In this document: piece by piece, positions 47,261 to 58,970 of the stretch
Position numbering within the stretch: position 1 is the stretch's first letter
Layout: every line of letters begins with the position of its first letter
From: Bimuria novae-zelandiae CBS 107.79
Lineage: Eukaryota; Ascomycota; Dothideomycetes; Pleosporales; Didymosphaeriaceae
Assembly (NCBI GenBank): GCA_010015655.1
Contig: ML976731.1
Span: 1-64,000, forward strand
DNA length: 64,000 nt
Direction: 5' to 3'
Program-made: the position numbers and the translations under genes
Notes under the pieces: model-generated
Database searches by the model: none
What the model saw: only the letters and a program-made list of their open reading frames with translations
Told to the model about the DNA's origin: nothing

Positions 47261-49521
47261 TCATTGGCGGTTGCCAACTTGCTCGCCTGTAGCAACGGCG
47301 ACAAGCGCTTGCAGCCTTCTCATGTCGTTCGCAGGCGGTGGGAGTGGGGGACCGAAATTGGCTTGGTCTCTTTCCAGCTGCTGGTAGGATCGATACGAAG
47401 GAGCCGAGAGACTGTGGCTATGATAGCCTTGTTGTTGGCTGTAGAGAGGATGAGGTCGGTCCATAATCGAGGTACGAGCAGGCTTCTGCTCTTCGACAGG
47501 AGCCCCTGGTAGGTGTGACTCGACATAGCCATTGCTGTGCACGATGGCAGGATGATATTCAGTCATCGTAGAGTTGGAAGGAGTAGGAATTCCTTCGCTA
47601 CTACTCGAATCTTCGGGGGAAGTCCGCTGGATCGCCCGTGCAGGTTGTGCAGGGATGCTGGAGTTTATGGGTCCGTTGTACCAAGCCTGGCGTTTGTTCC
47701 TCTTCGGAGTAACTGGAGGTTCTTGAGAAGTTCTCTTTGCGTCTGTCGCAGGCTGCTGCACATCAGATGCGGCATTAGCCTGTTGGTTGAAGTAAGACGG
47801 GTGCGGCGCAGTTGTAGGGCGAGCATGCACAGTCTGTCTTGGACTGCTCGTGTACTGCGGCCAAGCTTCTCGTTGGTGATTTGGACTACCGATTTCAAGA
47901 TTGGTCAGCCCTCTTTGTAAGGTAGTATCCCACGAGATACTAGTGCGCTTTTCGTGTTTCAAAGCGGGCCGAAGGTCAGCGGGAGCGTGATAGGTGATTG
48001 GTCGCTGAGCAGGCCCGTCGATTTGCATTGGGCTCGGTTGACGGCGGGGCATGGGCGGAGGCGGGGCATGGTCGAAGCTCTCGATACCAGGTAGTCTTGT
48101 CTGGGATGCTGCGGGCTGCGATGTGAATGAAGGCCGAGGGGCATCCGGAGTCTGATAGTAGCCTAATCCGCTAGTGGCAGGCCGAGGTCCGGTGTAGGAG
48201 CCTGGGTGCCATGTGCGGCGTCTCCAATCTGCGTCCGCGTTCGATTCCCTGCGAGAACCGGAGAAGTTTGGTGCAACCGGACTTGCGTATGCGCTACTTT
48301 GGGCGGAAAAGGTTGATGCTGAAGATGACGGTACAGGCGTGATGTACTGAGGCGGGTATTGGCCTGGAGGCCCGGAGAAAGGATTGCCATTGGAAGGCAC
48401 AGAGAGTCTACGTCCGGTAGGGCCTACACCGCTCCAAGAAACGGGGCGTGAGGCAGACGCTACAGGTGACTGTACCGCAGAGCTGAAGCGGCTCGGACTT
48501 CCTGTAGCAGTGGAGAAAGTCGCAGAAGTAGGCGTTGTTGCATCATCATAGTCAACAATCTGCGGTCCAGGGCTGCCCATGAGTGGAGGATTGTACGTAT
48601 CCAGAGTGTTGAGTGACAGACGTGCTCTTGCGGCTCCGTCGTTGGCCATCGCGAGCGGTGGGGGCCGACGCCGCGCATCCGGAGATGGGGCTACGCTGAT
48701 ACTCGAAGCGTTAGATGTGATACTGGATGCTGACAGGTTCCTGCTGTGCCCTCGACTATGTCCACCTGTACTTCCCAGGGTGTTGGCGCGAGAACGATTC
48801 CCAGGTGGTCGCACACGATCGGTCCGGATTTGTCTCTGAAACCGCGTGCCAGTTGCAGCTAAAGAATCGGCGGGGATATCATCGTTGACATGGACTGTCT
48901 GTGCATGCTGTCGCAGGTTGTCAAGTCGGGAGAACCGTCGAGTGCAGTGGCACTGAAAAGGGCGTTCGCCTGTGTGCTTGCTGTGATGCATCAGTAGACT
49001 GCAGCAACATTGTCAAAGATGGGGCCATACCGAATGTGGCGGGCAAGGTGCTCGCTCCTCGTAAAACTCAAATGGCACGGCGGGAAATCAGTGCAAAAGA
49101 AGCGCTGCCCTTTCTTTTTCTTGGACGCCGATTTCGAATCTCCATTCACGCTTTCGTCATCGGAACCTTCTTTCCCGTCCTCTTCGGCGCCACCCATTTC
49201 TACATCCTGTGAGCCTACAGACTGCGAAGAACGATGCGAGTCCTCGCGGTTCAAAGGCTGCCTAGCAGGATCGGTGCTAAGTTCGCGTGAAGGCGTGAAG
49301 GGCGACGAGGGAAGAGGGCGCTGGCCAGCAAGGCCACCGAAGCTGTTACGTGTGGGTGTCTTCGCTGACGGGTCTTCGGTGCGTGCATCGTCGGCCGGCT
49401 TCGGGATGCTGAAGAAGTTGCTGTTGGGTCGAGGTGTGGTCGGAGTCGTCTCTCCGCCTGGTCGGACAGGGGAAGGCTCCGGTACCGATAATGTGGTGTT
49501 GACTGCTTGGAAGGCAGACAT
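47261..49521 (-). CDS. Two-finger C2H2 zinc finger transcription factor
   Basis: Two exons (49031-49521 and 47261-48980, intron of 50 nt splitting the Arg codon of the finger linker) give 736 aa. The fingers are C143-H166 (C-x5-C-x12-H-x3-H, with [14 protein letters not shown]) and C174-H194 (C-x1-C-x12-H-x4-H, with [16 protein letters not shown]), joined by a TGERPF linker. This pair resembles yeast Usv1/Rgm1-type regulators. The region before is acidic and Ser/Pro-rich with a KKKK patch. The long tail is Ser/Pro/Gln-rich and disordered, with a short conserved-looking end ([14 protein letters not shown]). An in-frame ATG 21 nt upstream (49542) is possible; I chose 49521. Target genes are unknown. 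Confidence 0.85.
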
Positions 49522-52434
49522 TTCGAATACTACGTACGTCACAGAACGTTATTAGTATTCGGCGTGGTCTCCGTGGTGTTGTCTGAAGACGCGCTGTGCC
49601 TCGCGACCAACGACGAGCTCGCGGTCGTCAGCGGATGGGCAGATTCTCTGCGAGACCACTTGGCCGGTACCCGGGGAAGCTAGATGGCTAACGCAGCAAT
49701 GTCGCAGAGCCGCATGGAGGTCGACGGCGTAGTGCTGTAGGTCCTCGCGTCGTGTCGGAGGAGGCTGGGAATGAAGCTGATGACGAATCGAGGCCGGCGC
49801 ACGTGTGACATCCGGGCCGGGGACTACGCTCGAAGATGAAGCGAAATCAACTAACAGCTACGATTCGGCGGGTCGAAATGTGGTGCAGATAGGGGGCATC
49901 CACAGCCAGGTGGTGGTGCTGCAGGCTCGAGGTGGATGCGGCGAGTGCCCGCGGCAGTGACGCTGATAAGCTGGAGGGGTGATCGTCCCCCGCCACCAAA
50001 GACGACGCGCGGGAACTGCAGCGTTTATGCACACAAAGGCACGGGCGGTGACGAGCAGGGTGTGCGGCTCTCACAGATGCACGAGGCCAGTTCCAACGGA
50101 CGCCGAGAGCCGAACAACAACTTCGTGCAGGCAGGACGAGCGAGCGGATTGGGGGCGCTCGAGGTCAAAATGCGACGCAACGGGCATGCGAGAGGCTGGT
50201 CTCATGTAAGCAACCTAGCGTCCTTGGTCGTATGTTCGTGCCCTGGCCCCGAGCGTCGCAGCTGGGGTTAAAATCCGATCCGCCCTGCGACGCGCGCCAA
50301 CTCTGCTTGCAGATCCTTTAAAGACCCGATCCTGCGTCCGTCAACGCACACTTCAGGCGCTGGCCAAGCCCGCCGTCTAAGCACGACACAGGTGAGCGCA
50401 CGCAGCACTCTCGATGATGCACCGAGGCGCCCTGAGGACACCGTAAGCCCGTCTCGCAGCGATGTACGAGTCCTACCGTGCAGGGACCAGCCATGCAGGT
50501 GGGGGTTTTGAGACATGCTCCCGCCCGACACTGCAGGACCTGAGCAGGTGCAACAACGGCATTTTTCCCAGCGCGAAAAATGCGTGCCTGGGTCAGGAAA
50601 GACTCACTCCAACTGAAGCATTGTGCGCCTCGTCTTAATCAAGGGCCCGATTCAAGGCCTCACCGCCATGTTTCACGTGCCGTGTGAGACTGGAGCGTTG
50701 AGCGCACTTGCGGACGTGTGAAGCTCAGCCCACGATTTGTCGTCAGCGTGTGCTCGAACATGTCGGCCTAGACGCGACCATTGGCCGTACGAGTATGCCC
50801 TCCGTCAGGCGTTGTGTGCAGGAAATTAACACCGCGATCCAGCGTGGCTGCAAGGGCTGCTAGGGTGTGCTCAAACGTGATCCACAGGACAGGACATTTC
50901 GCTGTACCTTGCTGAAGCGAAAAGCTAGCCAGCCGATAGTGCAGCCAGGCTTCCGTGGGTCGATAAAACAGTCGCACTTTGAGCAGACGGCTCGATGCAA
51001 TGCCGCCGCTTCCCTCCCACACTGTCGTCGTATGTAAAGTAGGCGATGCATGGATGCCTGGTGAGTTTGTAGAATGATAAACTTTCCTTGTTCCGTCTGC
51101 CCGATCAGCCCCAGGTAGGAGAAGCGAGCGCGATACGCGCGCGCAACCACGGACGTACTCCACTGAAACAATACGGAACGGGTCAGCTGATGCATCATGT
51201 TGCAAGGTTCGGCAAGTCCAGCGCTATTTGGGTGACAATTAAAGCTGCTGTTGCAGCCACTATTAATTCTGTCAATATGCCCGGTAGGCTCAAGGATACC
51301 ATTACATTGATGGGTGGCAGACCGTTCGCGAACTTTGACGGATGCATAGAGCTGGACCCGTACAGCGGAGAGCCCTAAAACAGTCAACTTCTCCGATCGG
51401 AGCCTCAGTAAGATAGTTGCGCTAGCGTATTGCTCCGGTGGTTGTCGAATTTGACTGCTGGGAGGAAAGCCACTGAGGCCGTTCGGTTGGGCGACAAAAC
51501 GAGGCCGAGATATTGGCAATGGACGGATGGTGTTGAGGGGCATTTGGTTGGGCACGGTGACTCGAGATCTGCGCTAGCCGGATGCATTACGTCACCTTAC
51601 AGCTTGTAGCGCTGTTCCTGAGTAAGGGATGGCGCCGCGTGAACGCACGGCATCCGCCGCCGCGGCCTATCGATAGCGAGCTTGGACTGCCGCTGTCGCA
51701 GGGCAAACTGTAGCAAACTCTTCGGCAGTGCGCGTGTGTGAGTCCTTGAGAAAGGCGCATCCCTTGTCTGTGCTCGTGCTCGGTGGACTTGAATGAAGTG
51801 GCGGTCAGTGTTGGTACTGTAAGGGTCTGTTGGCGACGCCGGCAGCAGTTGGTGTCCGGGACCGGGGTTTTTAAGTGAGCGCCGGACAAAATCTTGCGGT
51901 GCGCTACAGATGGTTAACCGGGTGTCGTCCTCGCATTTCGACGAGACTAGAAAGTAGCGAAGGTACCGAGAAGAGGTGGTTGTGATGAAAGTTTTGCGCA
52001 GGAAAGAGCCCGGAAGCGACTTTGCACACGTGACTAAGCGTCGCTATCTATAGACACGCCGTGATCCACCCCTGCCCTGGGTATACCTCATGTGTGTAGA
52101 TTCAGCCCACGCTACCCGCTTGCTTTTTGCTTCTACCAATTTGATGCTGAAAGTATCGTGATGCAACCTACTTGAAAGCTTAGGTACACGTCGGACACTA
52201 TCAAGCCCCAAAAGCTGCGTTATAGAACAATCGACTTTACAGAACGAATCAAACAGCAATGCCTGTCAGACTAAATGTTTCATTACATACGCAGCACATT
52301 GATACTCGACTACATGTGCTACACATCCCACCCCATCCATCCCTTTCGAATCCACACTATACAATTCACCCCTTTTTCCCTCATCTGACAACACATACCC
52401 TCACACGCCAGAACCATCTCATCCAGAGGAGAAA
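49522..52434. other. Long intergenic region upstream of the C2H2 gene and downstream of formamidase
   Basis: About 2.9 kb of ordinary base composition with no gene I can support. The part near 49522-50300 is likely the promoter and 5' UTR of the C2H2 regulator, which often have long leaders. An uninterrupted 231-codon frame on the minus strand (50860-51555) shows no family, domain or biased composition and is probably chance. The right end should hold the formamidase 3' UTR. Confidence 0.5.
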
Positions 52435-53938
52435 CTAACTACTCGCATAAGCGCACGCCCCTAGGTCTCTGTTCTCCGCCTTCGTTTCCGGCCGGATGTC
52501 AAAGTCGAAGATATCCATCGGCAGCCCGATCGTCGTGCACGCATTCGGGATGTCCACGATACCCGCGATGTGCCCCTGAATCGGGGCGCAGCTGAGGAGG
52601 AGGTAGATTTGGTAGTCGTCGTAGCCTTTACCCGCGTCAACACACCGTCCGTCTCAAGCATATCCCATCGGAGGCGCTTACCATATCTCTTCAAGTACTC
52701 AATAACCCTCAAACAAGTCTGTCGATACGCAACCGTCGCATCAAGATAGTGCTGCTTCCCATGCTCATCCACGCTGAACCCCTCAAAATACAGCATCCTG
52801 CCCGGGCCAAACTGCGGCTCTACAGGCCCGGGGATGTACAGCGGGGACTTCATGCCAAGCTGTGCGACGCCGCCCTTCATCATTGTGAACTTGAGCGTGA
52901 TCACGCCCGCCATCTCGATGGCGCCGCAGAAACTGATCTCGCCGTCACCTTGCGAGAAATGGAGGTCGCCGACGCTGAACTTCGCGCCCTTGACGTACAC
53001 GGGGAGGTAGATTTTACTGCCCCGCGAGAGGTTCTTGATATCACAGTTTCCGCCGTGCTCCGGGCGTCCGGGAATCGTCCTCGCGCCTTCTTTGCCAATC
53101 TTTTCTTTCACGTCGGCGGAAGCGGTGCCGGCGTGCACGTTCTGTGGGTTGGGGGGCTGCGCGACGATGCGGTCTTTATTGTGGGCGTGCGCCGAGATGA
53201 GCTCGCCTTCGCGCTTGTTCCAGGTGTCGAGGACGTCTTGCGAGGGCGCGCAGCCGAGGATACCCGGGTGGATGAGGCCGGCGAAGCGGACGCCAGGGAT
53301 GTGGCGCGAGGAGCAGAAGATGCCTTCGAAGTCCCAGATGGCTTTTGCGCTGCATGTCCGATGTCAGCAAGATCTTGACCAGTTACTACCTCACCAAGTT
53401 TTGTCTTCTCTAGTCGGAGTTGAGTGGACAGGGAGAAGGAGGACGTACGGCTTTGGATATATTTCATCGAGGAATCCGCCACCGTTTTCCTTCCCAAAGA
53501 TACCCGTGAAGCCCCACGGCTGCTCCTGCAGCGGCTGCACGTCTTGGATCTCTACGAGCAGAACATCACCAGGCTCGGCGGTCTCAATTTCGAAGGGCCC
53601 GGTGAGGTAGTGGATCTTTGTGAGATCGACGTCGCGAACATCATCTGCGGAGTCGTTGTTGCCAATCTGACCACCGGTCCAGTCAAGGCATTCGATTTTG
53701 ACGACTTCGCCGTTCTTGATGGTGCCGGCAAAGGGAACTATGGGAGATCAGTGGTTGGAGCTGCGACGTTTAGAATTGATGAGTAGTCTACCGTCAGGAT
53801 GCCAACGATTCTATGTCGTATTAGCCTGAAGTTGAATGTTAGTCGTAGAGGGGTGGTGCTTACATGTAGCACCTTCTGCTCCGCTGCGGGTGTGTCTAGG
53901 GATACCTTTGCGGCATAGCGGATCTCTTGCTTGCCCAT
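52435..53938 (-). CDS. fmdS: Formamidase (acetamidase/formamidase family)
   Basis: The enzyme hydrolyses formamide to formate and ammonia and lets fungi use formamide as a nitrogen source; it is cytosolic. Five exons: 53864-53938, 53792-53810, 53449-53737, 52682-53349, 52435-52625, giving 413 aa, close to the Aspergillus nidulans enzyme (about 411). Family words are NRWHPDVPFAGTIKNGE, WDFEGIFCSSRHIPGVRFAG, GGNCDIKNLSRGSKIYLPV, GDLHFSQGDGEISFCGAIEM and SCAPIQGHIAGIVDIPNACT. The second exon is only 19 nt but is needed to supply NRWHPD. The ATG at 53938 gives MGKQEIRYAAKVSLD, the usual start. GATA sites were not examined systematically. The symbol follows the Aspergillus name. Confidence 0.93.
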
Positions 53939-54470
53939 GATTTGCACAGGTATCGAGCAATTGTCTCACAAATGTGGAAGAATATTGGAAAGAGCAAAGT
54001 AATGAATCAAGAACTGATCTTGTTCAATGGATTGCGGGTGTTAGTGGGGTTTAAATCATGTAGCATGATGACCGCGGGGAACCAAATCATATCGTCACTC
54101 AATCGATACCAGAGCCCAGCCCCAGCTTCCGTGGAAGTAGTCTAAGCCATTAACCGCGGATAGGGGAGCAAGGAAGCTGATAAGCTGGAGATACCAGAGC
54201 TGTTACGTATCCAAGCTTGAGCTTCTGCGGACAGAGCTCGGAACTGAGCTTATAGCCATGGCCCCGCAGCGGGGTACGCCAACAACGGGACTTGCACACG
54301 CGGTAAGCAGTCGACGCGACGTTTTTAGGGGACATTTGCAGCTGTTAGTACTTCGCAAGCACAATGGTGTTATCAATGTTATTCATTTATGTTCGTGTAT
54401 CATCTTCGAGCCTATGTACCACTGATTATGTACGCTCCGGGATAATATAGCCCCTTTTGGTATGTTCAGT
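53939..54470. other. Intergenic region, formamidase promoter and UsgS-like 3' end
   Basis: A 532-nt spacer between two minus-strand genes. It should contain the formamidase promoter. No additional gene is seen. Confidence 0.55.
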
Positions 54471-55754
54471 CTAACTGTACATCTTTCGCGGTGTTTGTTG
54501 CACTTCCGAACGATAGCTGTCCTTGTTGGCCGTCTCAATGTTGTATTTGTCCATCTCGTGCCATGGAAGGTTCAGAAAGTCGTGCTTATTCTTCCAGTGA
54601 ACGGACTCCTTCCTGAACTCTTCAGCTTCAGAAGGAGCCGGGGGCGGGTCGGTGATCTTGGTGATCAGATAAGCAGTCGAAGCTTCCGCGAGGCCGTAGA
54701 TGAGGACGCCAAAAAGCGGTATCTTGACAAACACGTAGAAGCCCAGTCCAAAGCCGAACAGCACGCCAGCTCGGTCTTTGAACCACATCGCTTTCTGTTC
54801 CTTGGAATAATGCACACGGGAGAAGTACGGCTCAAGCTGAGGTGACGTTAGTGAGTGGAATTGCCGGGGTATGTGTAGGAAACACTTACAAGTTCACGCA
54901 TAAGCGTGCGGGACGAGAAGTAGGACTGCAAAAAGGAGACCAAGTATCGTCGCGGCATCAAAAGGGAGGCTGCAAATATAACCATAGCTGGCTGAGGACC
55001 GACAGATTTCTGGAAAGTGTAGAAACTGGCTGCTGGAAGCACGAAGCGGCCGACGTAGGGAACGTATGAGAGAGCCAGTACTGCAAGAGAGATACCGGCT
55101 TTGCGTCCGTATCTGATGGCGAAAGCGGTGAGTGCTTGCTTCAAAGGCGTCTTAGGCTCTTTCTTCGGAGCATGCGTCTGGTACATGCTCAAATTCGGGT
55201 AGTACATGGCCCTTAGGTTGTGCGGATCCTCGGACTTGTGCTTCTGAAAGTAGGTCTGGTCAACCCAGCTCAGGGAGTCCATGAACATCTGATCAAGTGT
55301 CGGCGTAATATATCGCATAAGTGTCATCAAAAAGAAAGGTAGTTGGAGGACCGAGTGCTCAAGGAACTGCAAGCCATCTACCACAGCATCGTCCCACTGG
55401 GCGTGGTCCATGTTCACAACGAAGGATAAGATCCATAGTAGGGTCCTGATGCCGACAGTCTAAAGTCTCGTTAGCCAGAAGCAGAGGGTGCGTAACTCCC
55501 CAGCCATTAGAAGAGTCAACGTCGAGCGGAACGTACCGGTATAGAAACAATGATTCGGATAGCAATTCCTGCAGCAACAGCCAAGGCGGCTTGGCGATAG
55601 TGCGTGGAAGTGAATAGACCTGGGTTCTGGAGAGCTCGATTCACTGCAGGTAGTAAGTCTCAGTATAGATGATGTGTAGCTTTGGTGAGCGCTTACCACC
55701 GACAAGAGTGAGCTGAGCTCCCCTGAGTATGGCATTGTGGTCGAAGTTCGACAT
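54471..55754 (-). CDS. Multi-pass membrane protein, UsgS-like
   Basis: Four exons (55697-55754, 55537-55643, 54890-55459, 54471-54836; all GT..AG) give 366 aa. The protein has roughly six hydrophobic segments, for example ALAVAAGIAIRIIVSI (about 40-55), TLLWILSFVV, QLPFFLMTLM, AGISLAVLALSYVPYVG, PAMVIFAASLLM and a long C-terminal pair with GFGLGFYVFV and FGVLIYGLAEASTAYLI. The start MSNFDHNAILRGAQLTLVG and a middle MFMDSLSWVDQTYFQKHK block match what I know of fungal proteins annotated as transmembrane protein UsgS. Its molecular role is not established. It is divergent from INP1, with 461 nt between the two ATGs. Confidence 0.82.
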
Positions 55755-56215
55755 GGTCGCGTGCTACGTTGAGTACGTGACCGGGAGCGGTATGAAACGT
55801 AGAAGATCCAACGGAATGGCAACTTCAGGATCTATGAAGGAACTGGTGGGACACGCAGAATGACGTACGCGCCGGGTCCGAGCGCACTGGCCTATAGGAG
55901 CAAAAGAGCCTGTCCACTGGTTGACTGGCGCATATTCCGTGTTTACACGCACACTGCTGCATATACAGCGACTTCCAGCACCTGCATTTTGCGTGATTAG
56001 TGACCGAGGCACCTATCTCGACGCAGGAGCTGTCGACACCCGCCTGAAACCCTGCGACCTAGCGTGACCGTCCCAGCCGCGCACGCGCGTGAACTCCGCC
56101 TTCGCTTTGCTCACCACCACCCATTCATACTCTCACTAGTCGCATCAAATCTCGCCGCTCGCCGCCTCTCATCTCGACCGGCGAAGGATAGATATGCCCC
56201 CCTGAGGTCCAGAAC
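55755..56215. promoter_or_regulatory. Shared upstream region of the divergent UsgS-like and INP1 genes
   Basis: This 461-nt stretch separates two divergent ATGs (55754 minus, 56216 plus), so it must hold both promoters. A pyrimidine-rich run (about 56110-56170) lies just before INP1. No clear TATA box was found. Confidence 0.6.
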
Positions 56216-58055
56216 ATGTCTTCTCCGACGCCGGCGTCCAGCCCAGCGCATGCGCCCGAACGTGTCTCGAATGCACCCGTCCGCCGCTCGTTCACGCTCC
56301 CGGCCCGCATCGTGAACAGGTCCTCGTCACCCGCACCTGCCTCCAGCACCGACGGGATAGAAACCCTCTTTGTGTGTGCATCTACGAAGATTGTATCATT
56401 CACCGCCGCCCCTTCGACTAGACGCACATCGCCTTCGCGCCGGCGTAGTCCCAACCGCGACGCGATCCCTTGGAGATCGACAACAGAACGCACACAGGCA
56501 GTCGGTTCGTGAGACATGCCTGGGGTGCCAGTGGTGTGGCTAACTGGACTCAGGCCCTCTGCGTGTCTACCGCGTGACCTCCTCCAATGTCTCATTCCTT
56601 AACTCCGGCAACCTCCTGCACACTATATTTCCGCGCTCACAATGCTGGTGCGTTGACGGTAAATCGATTTTCGTGCTACGGATACGACAGGACACGTACT
56701 ACCGCATAGAATTACCGCATGAGACGGCCGAAGACAAAGAGAAAGTGGAAGCCTTCAAGAATGTGCTAGGGCAGGTGCTGCAGTACGAGCGGACGCAATG
56801 TCCCTTCACACGCGGTTTTGAGGTGAAGCTTCCAGAACGTCCGACAACACCGCCGCGCAGACACCGGCCAAAGAAAGTAACCGAGAAAGTGAAGAAGTGG
56901 ACGTTTGACAAGACGTGGATGCCGGAGAATGGCTCGCGGCCTGCTACGCCGGTCTTGGGGGTTTCAGACGCTGGTACCGCGTCTTCCTACGAGGAAGATG
57001 ACACTTCAAGCGTCTGCACCGACAGGAGCGAACCAGCACCCGACACCCCGGCTACACAGTTGGAAGCTACCCCGCCGAAGCCCGCATTGCGGCCCGCACC
57101 CGCACCACGAGTGTCCGTCTCTGAACGCGCAAAATTGTTCCAAGGAGCGCGGTCCGTCACAGCGCCCATGGCTCGAAGCAGTCGACGGTCGACCATTTCG
57201 AGCGAAGCCATACCGGAGGAAGCTGCTCAACACAGCAACGAAGGCCAAGATAGGATGAGCTCAACAATAAAACCCCACCTCGAGAGGAAGGAGTCTACCG
57301 ACACGCAAAGCTTATTGTCGACTGTCGATTCGTTCTACTCATTCGACACATCTTCCCCACGCAGCCCTTCGCCCCCGTACCTGGACGCGGAAGCTGAGCC
57401 CTTCAATCACTGGGCCGGAGAAGGTAGCAGTGCGGAGGAGGGAGGACGGGGCCGTAGCAAGCACCGGCGGCAGACTTCCGAGTTGACTGTGAGGGCATCA
57501 TCCGAGCCCGCAGGTGGAGAAGCTCCTTTGACTCCAACGGAGAATCAACCTGTTTCTACGCCCACCATCGAAGTGCACCTATCACCGGCACCGTCTACGC
57601 CTCCGCTAGTGAGCGATTCGGACGATGACAGTCTTGGACTGCCAGCCCTCGACGCAGCTACACCACCGGATGCTATTCGCATGAAACGGCTTACGGGTGC
57701 ATCACAAAAGCGTGCATTCTCACCAATGCCGCAACCGCAAAACCTGTTCCGTCCGCCTACCAACGGTCCCGGGAAGCAATTCGCGAATGCCCTCATCCGA
57801 AGAACAGCCGAAATCGTCCTCGGACCACCCGCGCATCTTGTCCAGCTCATGCTGAGCATCGCAGCTAGGATCTCCGATGGCATATTCAGCTTCAACACTT
57901 ACCGCATGCGCAACAACGTCGAAAACATTCCCGGGTCGTGGCTGTCAGATGATGAAGAGGAAGACTGGATAGGTGAGGATGACTTTGGCATCCCGCTGCG
58001 CACATTGGATGAGCCGGCTTCTAGACGGAAGGGCTTTTTCACGGATCTTGATTGA
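56216..58055 (+). CDS. inp1: Inheritance of peroxisomes protein 1 (INP1)
   Basis: INP1 is a peripheral peroxisomal protein that tethers peroxisomes to the mother-cell cortex by binding Pex3. Two exons, 56216-56504 and 56554-58055, give 596 aa. The intron is 49 nt with a GTTCGT donor, weaker than usual; joining restores VGPLRVYRVT, the conserved core. The folded N-terminal domain (about 40-180) contains IETLFVCASTKIVSF, NVSFLNSGNLLHTIFPRSQ, CWCVDGKSIFVLRI, YYRIELP and VLQYERTQCPF. The middle is a long disordered Ser/Pro/Glu-rich segment. The end includes an ENIPGSW block and an acidic DDEEEDW block. The ATG at 56216 gives a Ser/Pro-rich leader; no better start was seen. Confidence 0.85.
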
Positions 58056-58445
58056 AGTCGTCAGACCAGACGATTTCGCGGAGCCTATCTTGTAGGCTGT
58101 TTTGCATATCGTGTTTCAAGATACCAGGCGTTTATGATTGCATTTTCGGGACGGCTTGGCTACATCTCACGGCCGCTGTATTGGGTTCTTGTACAATGTC
58201 AGCGACTTTTCACAGTACTTGTTTGTAATAACATAGAGACGGAGGCCTAGCACGCACTTTTGACGGCCGGGTAATGATATTCTATATCATAATGTCTTTA
58301 TCTTATGTTACATGTTCCAGGTCAGAGAACATGCAAAAAAGTAGACGCTCGCGTTCTCATGCATGGGTTGGCCGATATCGTCTACGTCCAGCGTCACCTG
58401 AGTTGCTGCATAGACACCGCGACCGCAAAAAGTAACGGTTCATCT
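58056..58445. other. INP1 3' flank
   Basis: 390 nt between INP1 and the tRNA gene. Likely 3' UTR and spacer; no gene seen. Confidence 0.5.
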
Positions 58446-58530
58446 TGGTCAGTACGGGGGTCGAACCCGCGACCTTGGCGTTGACAGGAAGCTATTAGCA
58501 CCACGCTCTAACCAACTGAGCTAACCGACC
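58446..58530 (-). tRNA. tRNA-Ile(AAU) with an 11-nt intron
   Basis: The minus strand reads GGTCGGTTAGCTCAGTTGG and on through a D-arm GCTC..GAGC. The anticodon stem TGGTG..CGCCA closes a CTAATAA loop with anticodon AAT, and a T-arm carries GGTTCGACCCC. The 7-bp acceptor stem GGTCGGT/ACTGACC contains one G-T pair. The extra 11 nt (GCTTCCTGTCA) sit one base 3' of the anticodon, between positions 37 and 38, the canonical place for nuclear tRNA introns. The discriminator base is A. Confidence 0.95.
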
Positions 58531-58970
58531 AGTTGTTGTTTGATTGATAGAAAAGTGAGCTAACGATAAACCTATATAGCAGCAGAGTGGATAAGTCAAG
58601 AGGCCCAAGGGAAGAAGCGTACTGTAATAGTAGTATGAGTTTTCATGTTTTGATGGTTGCGCGATTGGAGGGGTATAGTGGGGCAGTAGGACCGGCCTGA
58701 CGCACTGGTACGAGTTAGCGAGGACAGGGTTATAATAGTTCTATAGAACTTTTATCTTTAACTGTTACCCTAAGATGTGTAGTAGAAAGGCGAACTACAT
58801 AATCTATGTGCAAGAGGAGATGCATCTTTCAAGGCTTGCACTTTGCAGTTGCAGCCACCAGAGGGAGCTGATGCTGACGGTTAACAATGTCCGGCTAAAG
58901 TCCGATTGGACGGCGCCATAACAGCAGATGACACGCACAAGCGAACCACCAACTATCAACCCCGGTGCCC
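58531..58970. other. Upstream region of the homeobox gene
   Basis: 440 nt between the tRNA and the homeobox-C2H2 gene, presumably its promoter and 5' UTR. A short AT-rich patch with the palindrome TTCTATAGAA lies at about 58738-58747. Confidence 0.5.

Noticed and set aside
49010..49555. 181-codon plus-strand frame
   Set aside because: Complement of exon 1 and the intron of the C2H2 gene, which is supported by its zinc fingers.
50860..51555. 231-codon minus-strand frame in the long intergenic region
   Set aside because: No conserved words, domain or compositional bias, and an overlapping frame of 96 codons on the other strand. Chance cannot be excluded, so I left it out as a gene.
52749..53378. 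209-codon plus-strand frame
   Set aside because: Antisense to the large formamidase exon.
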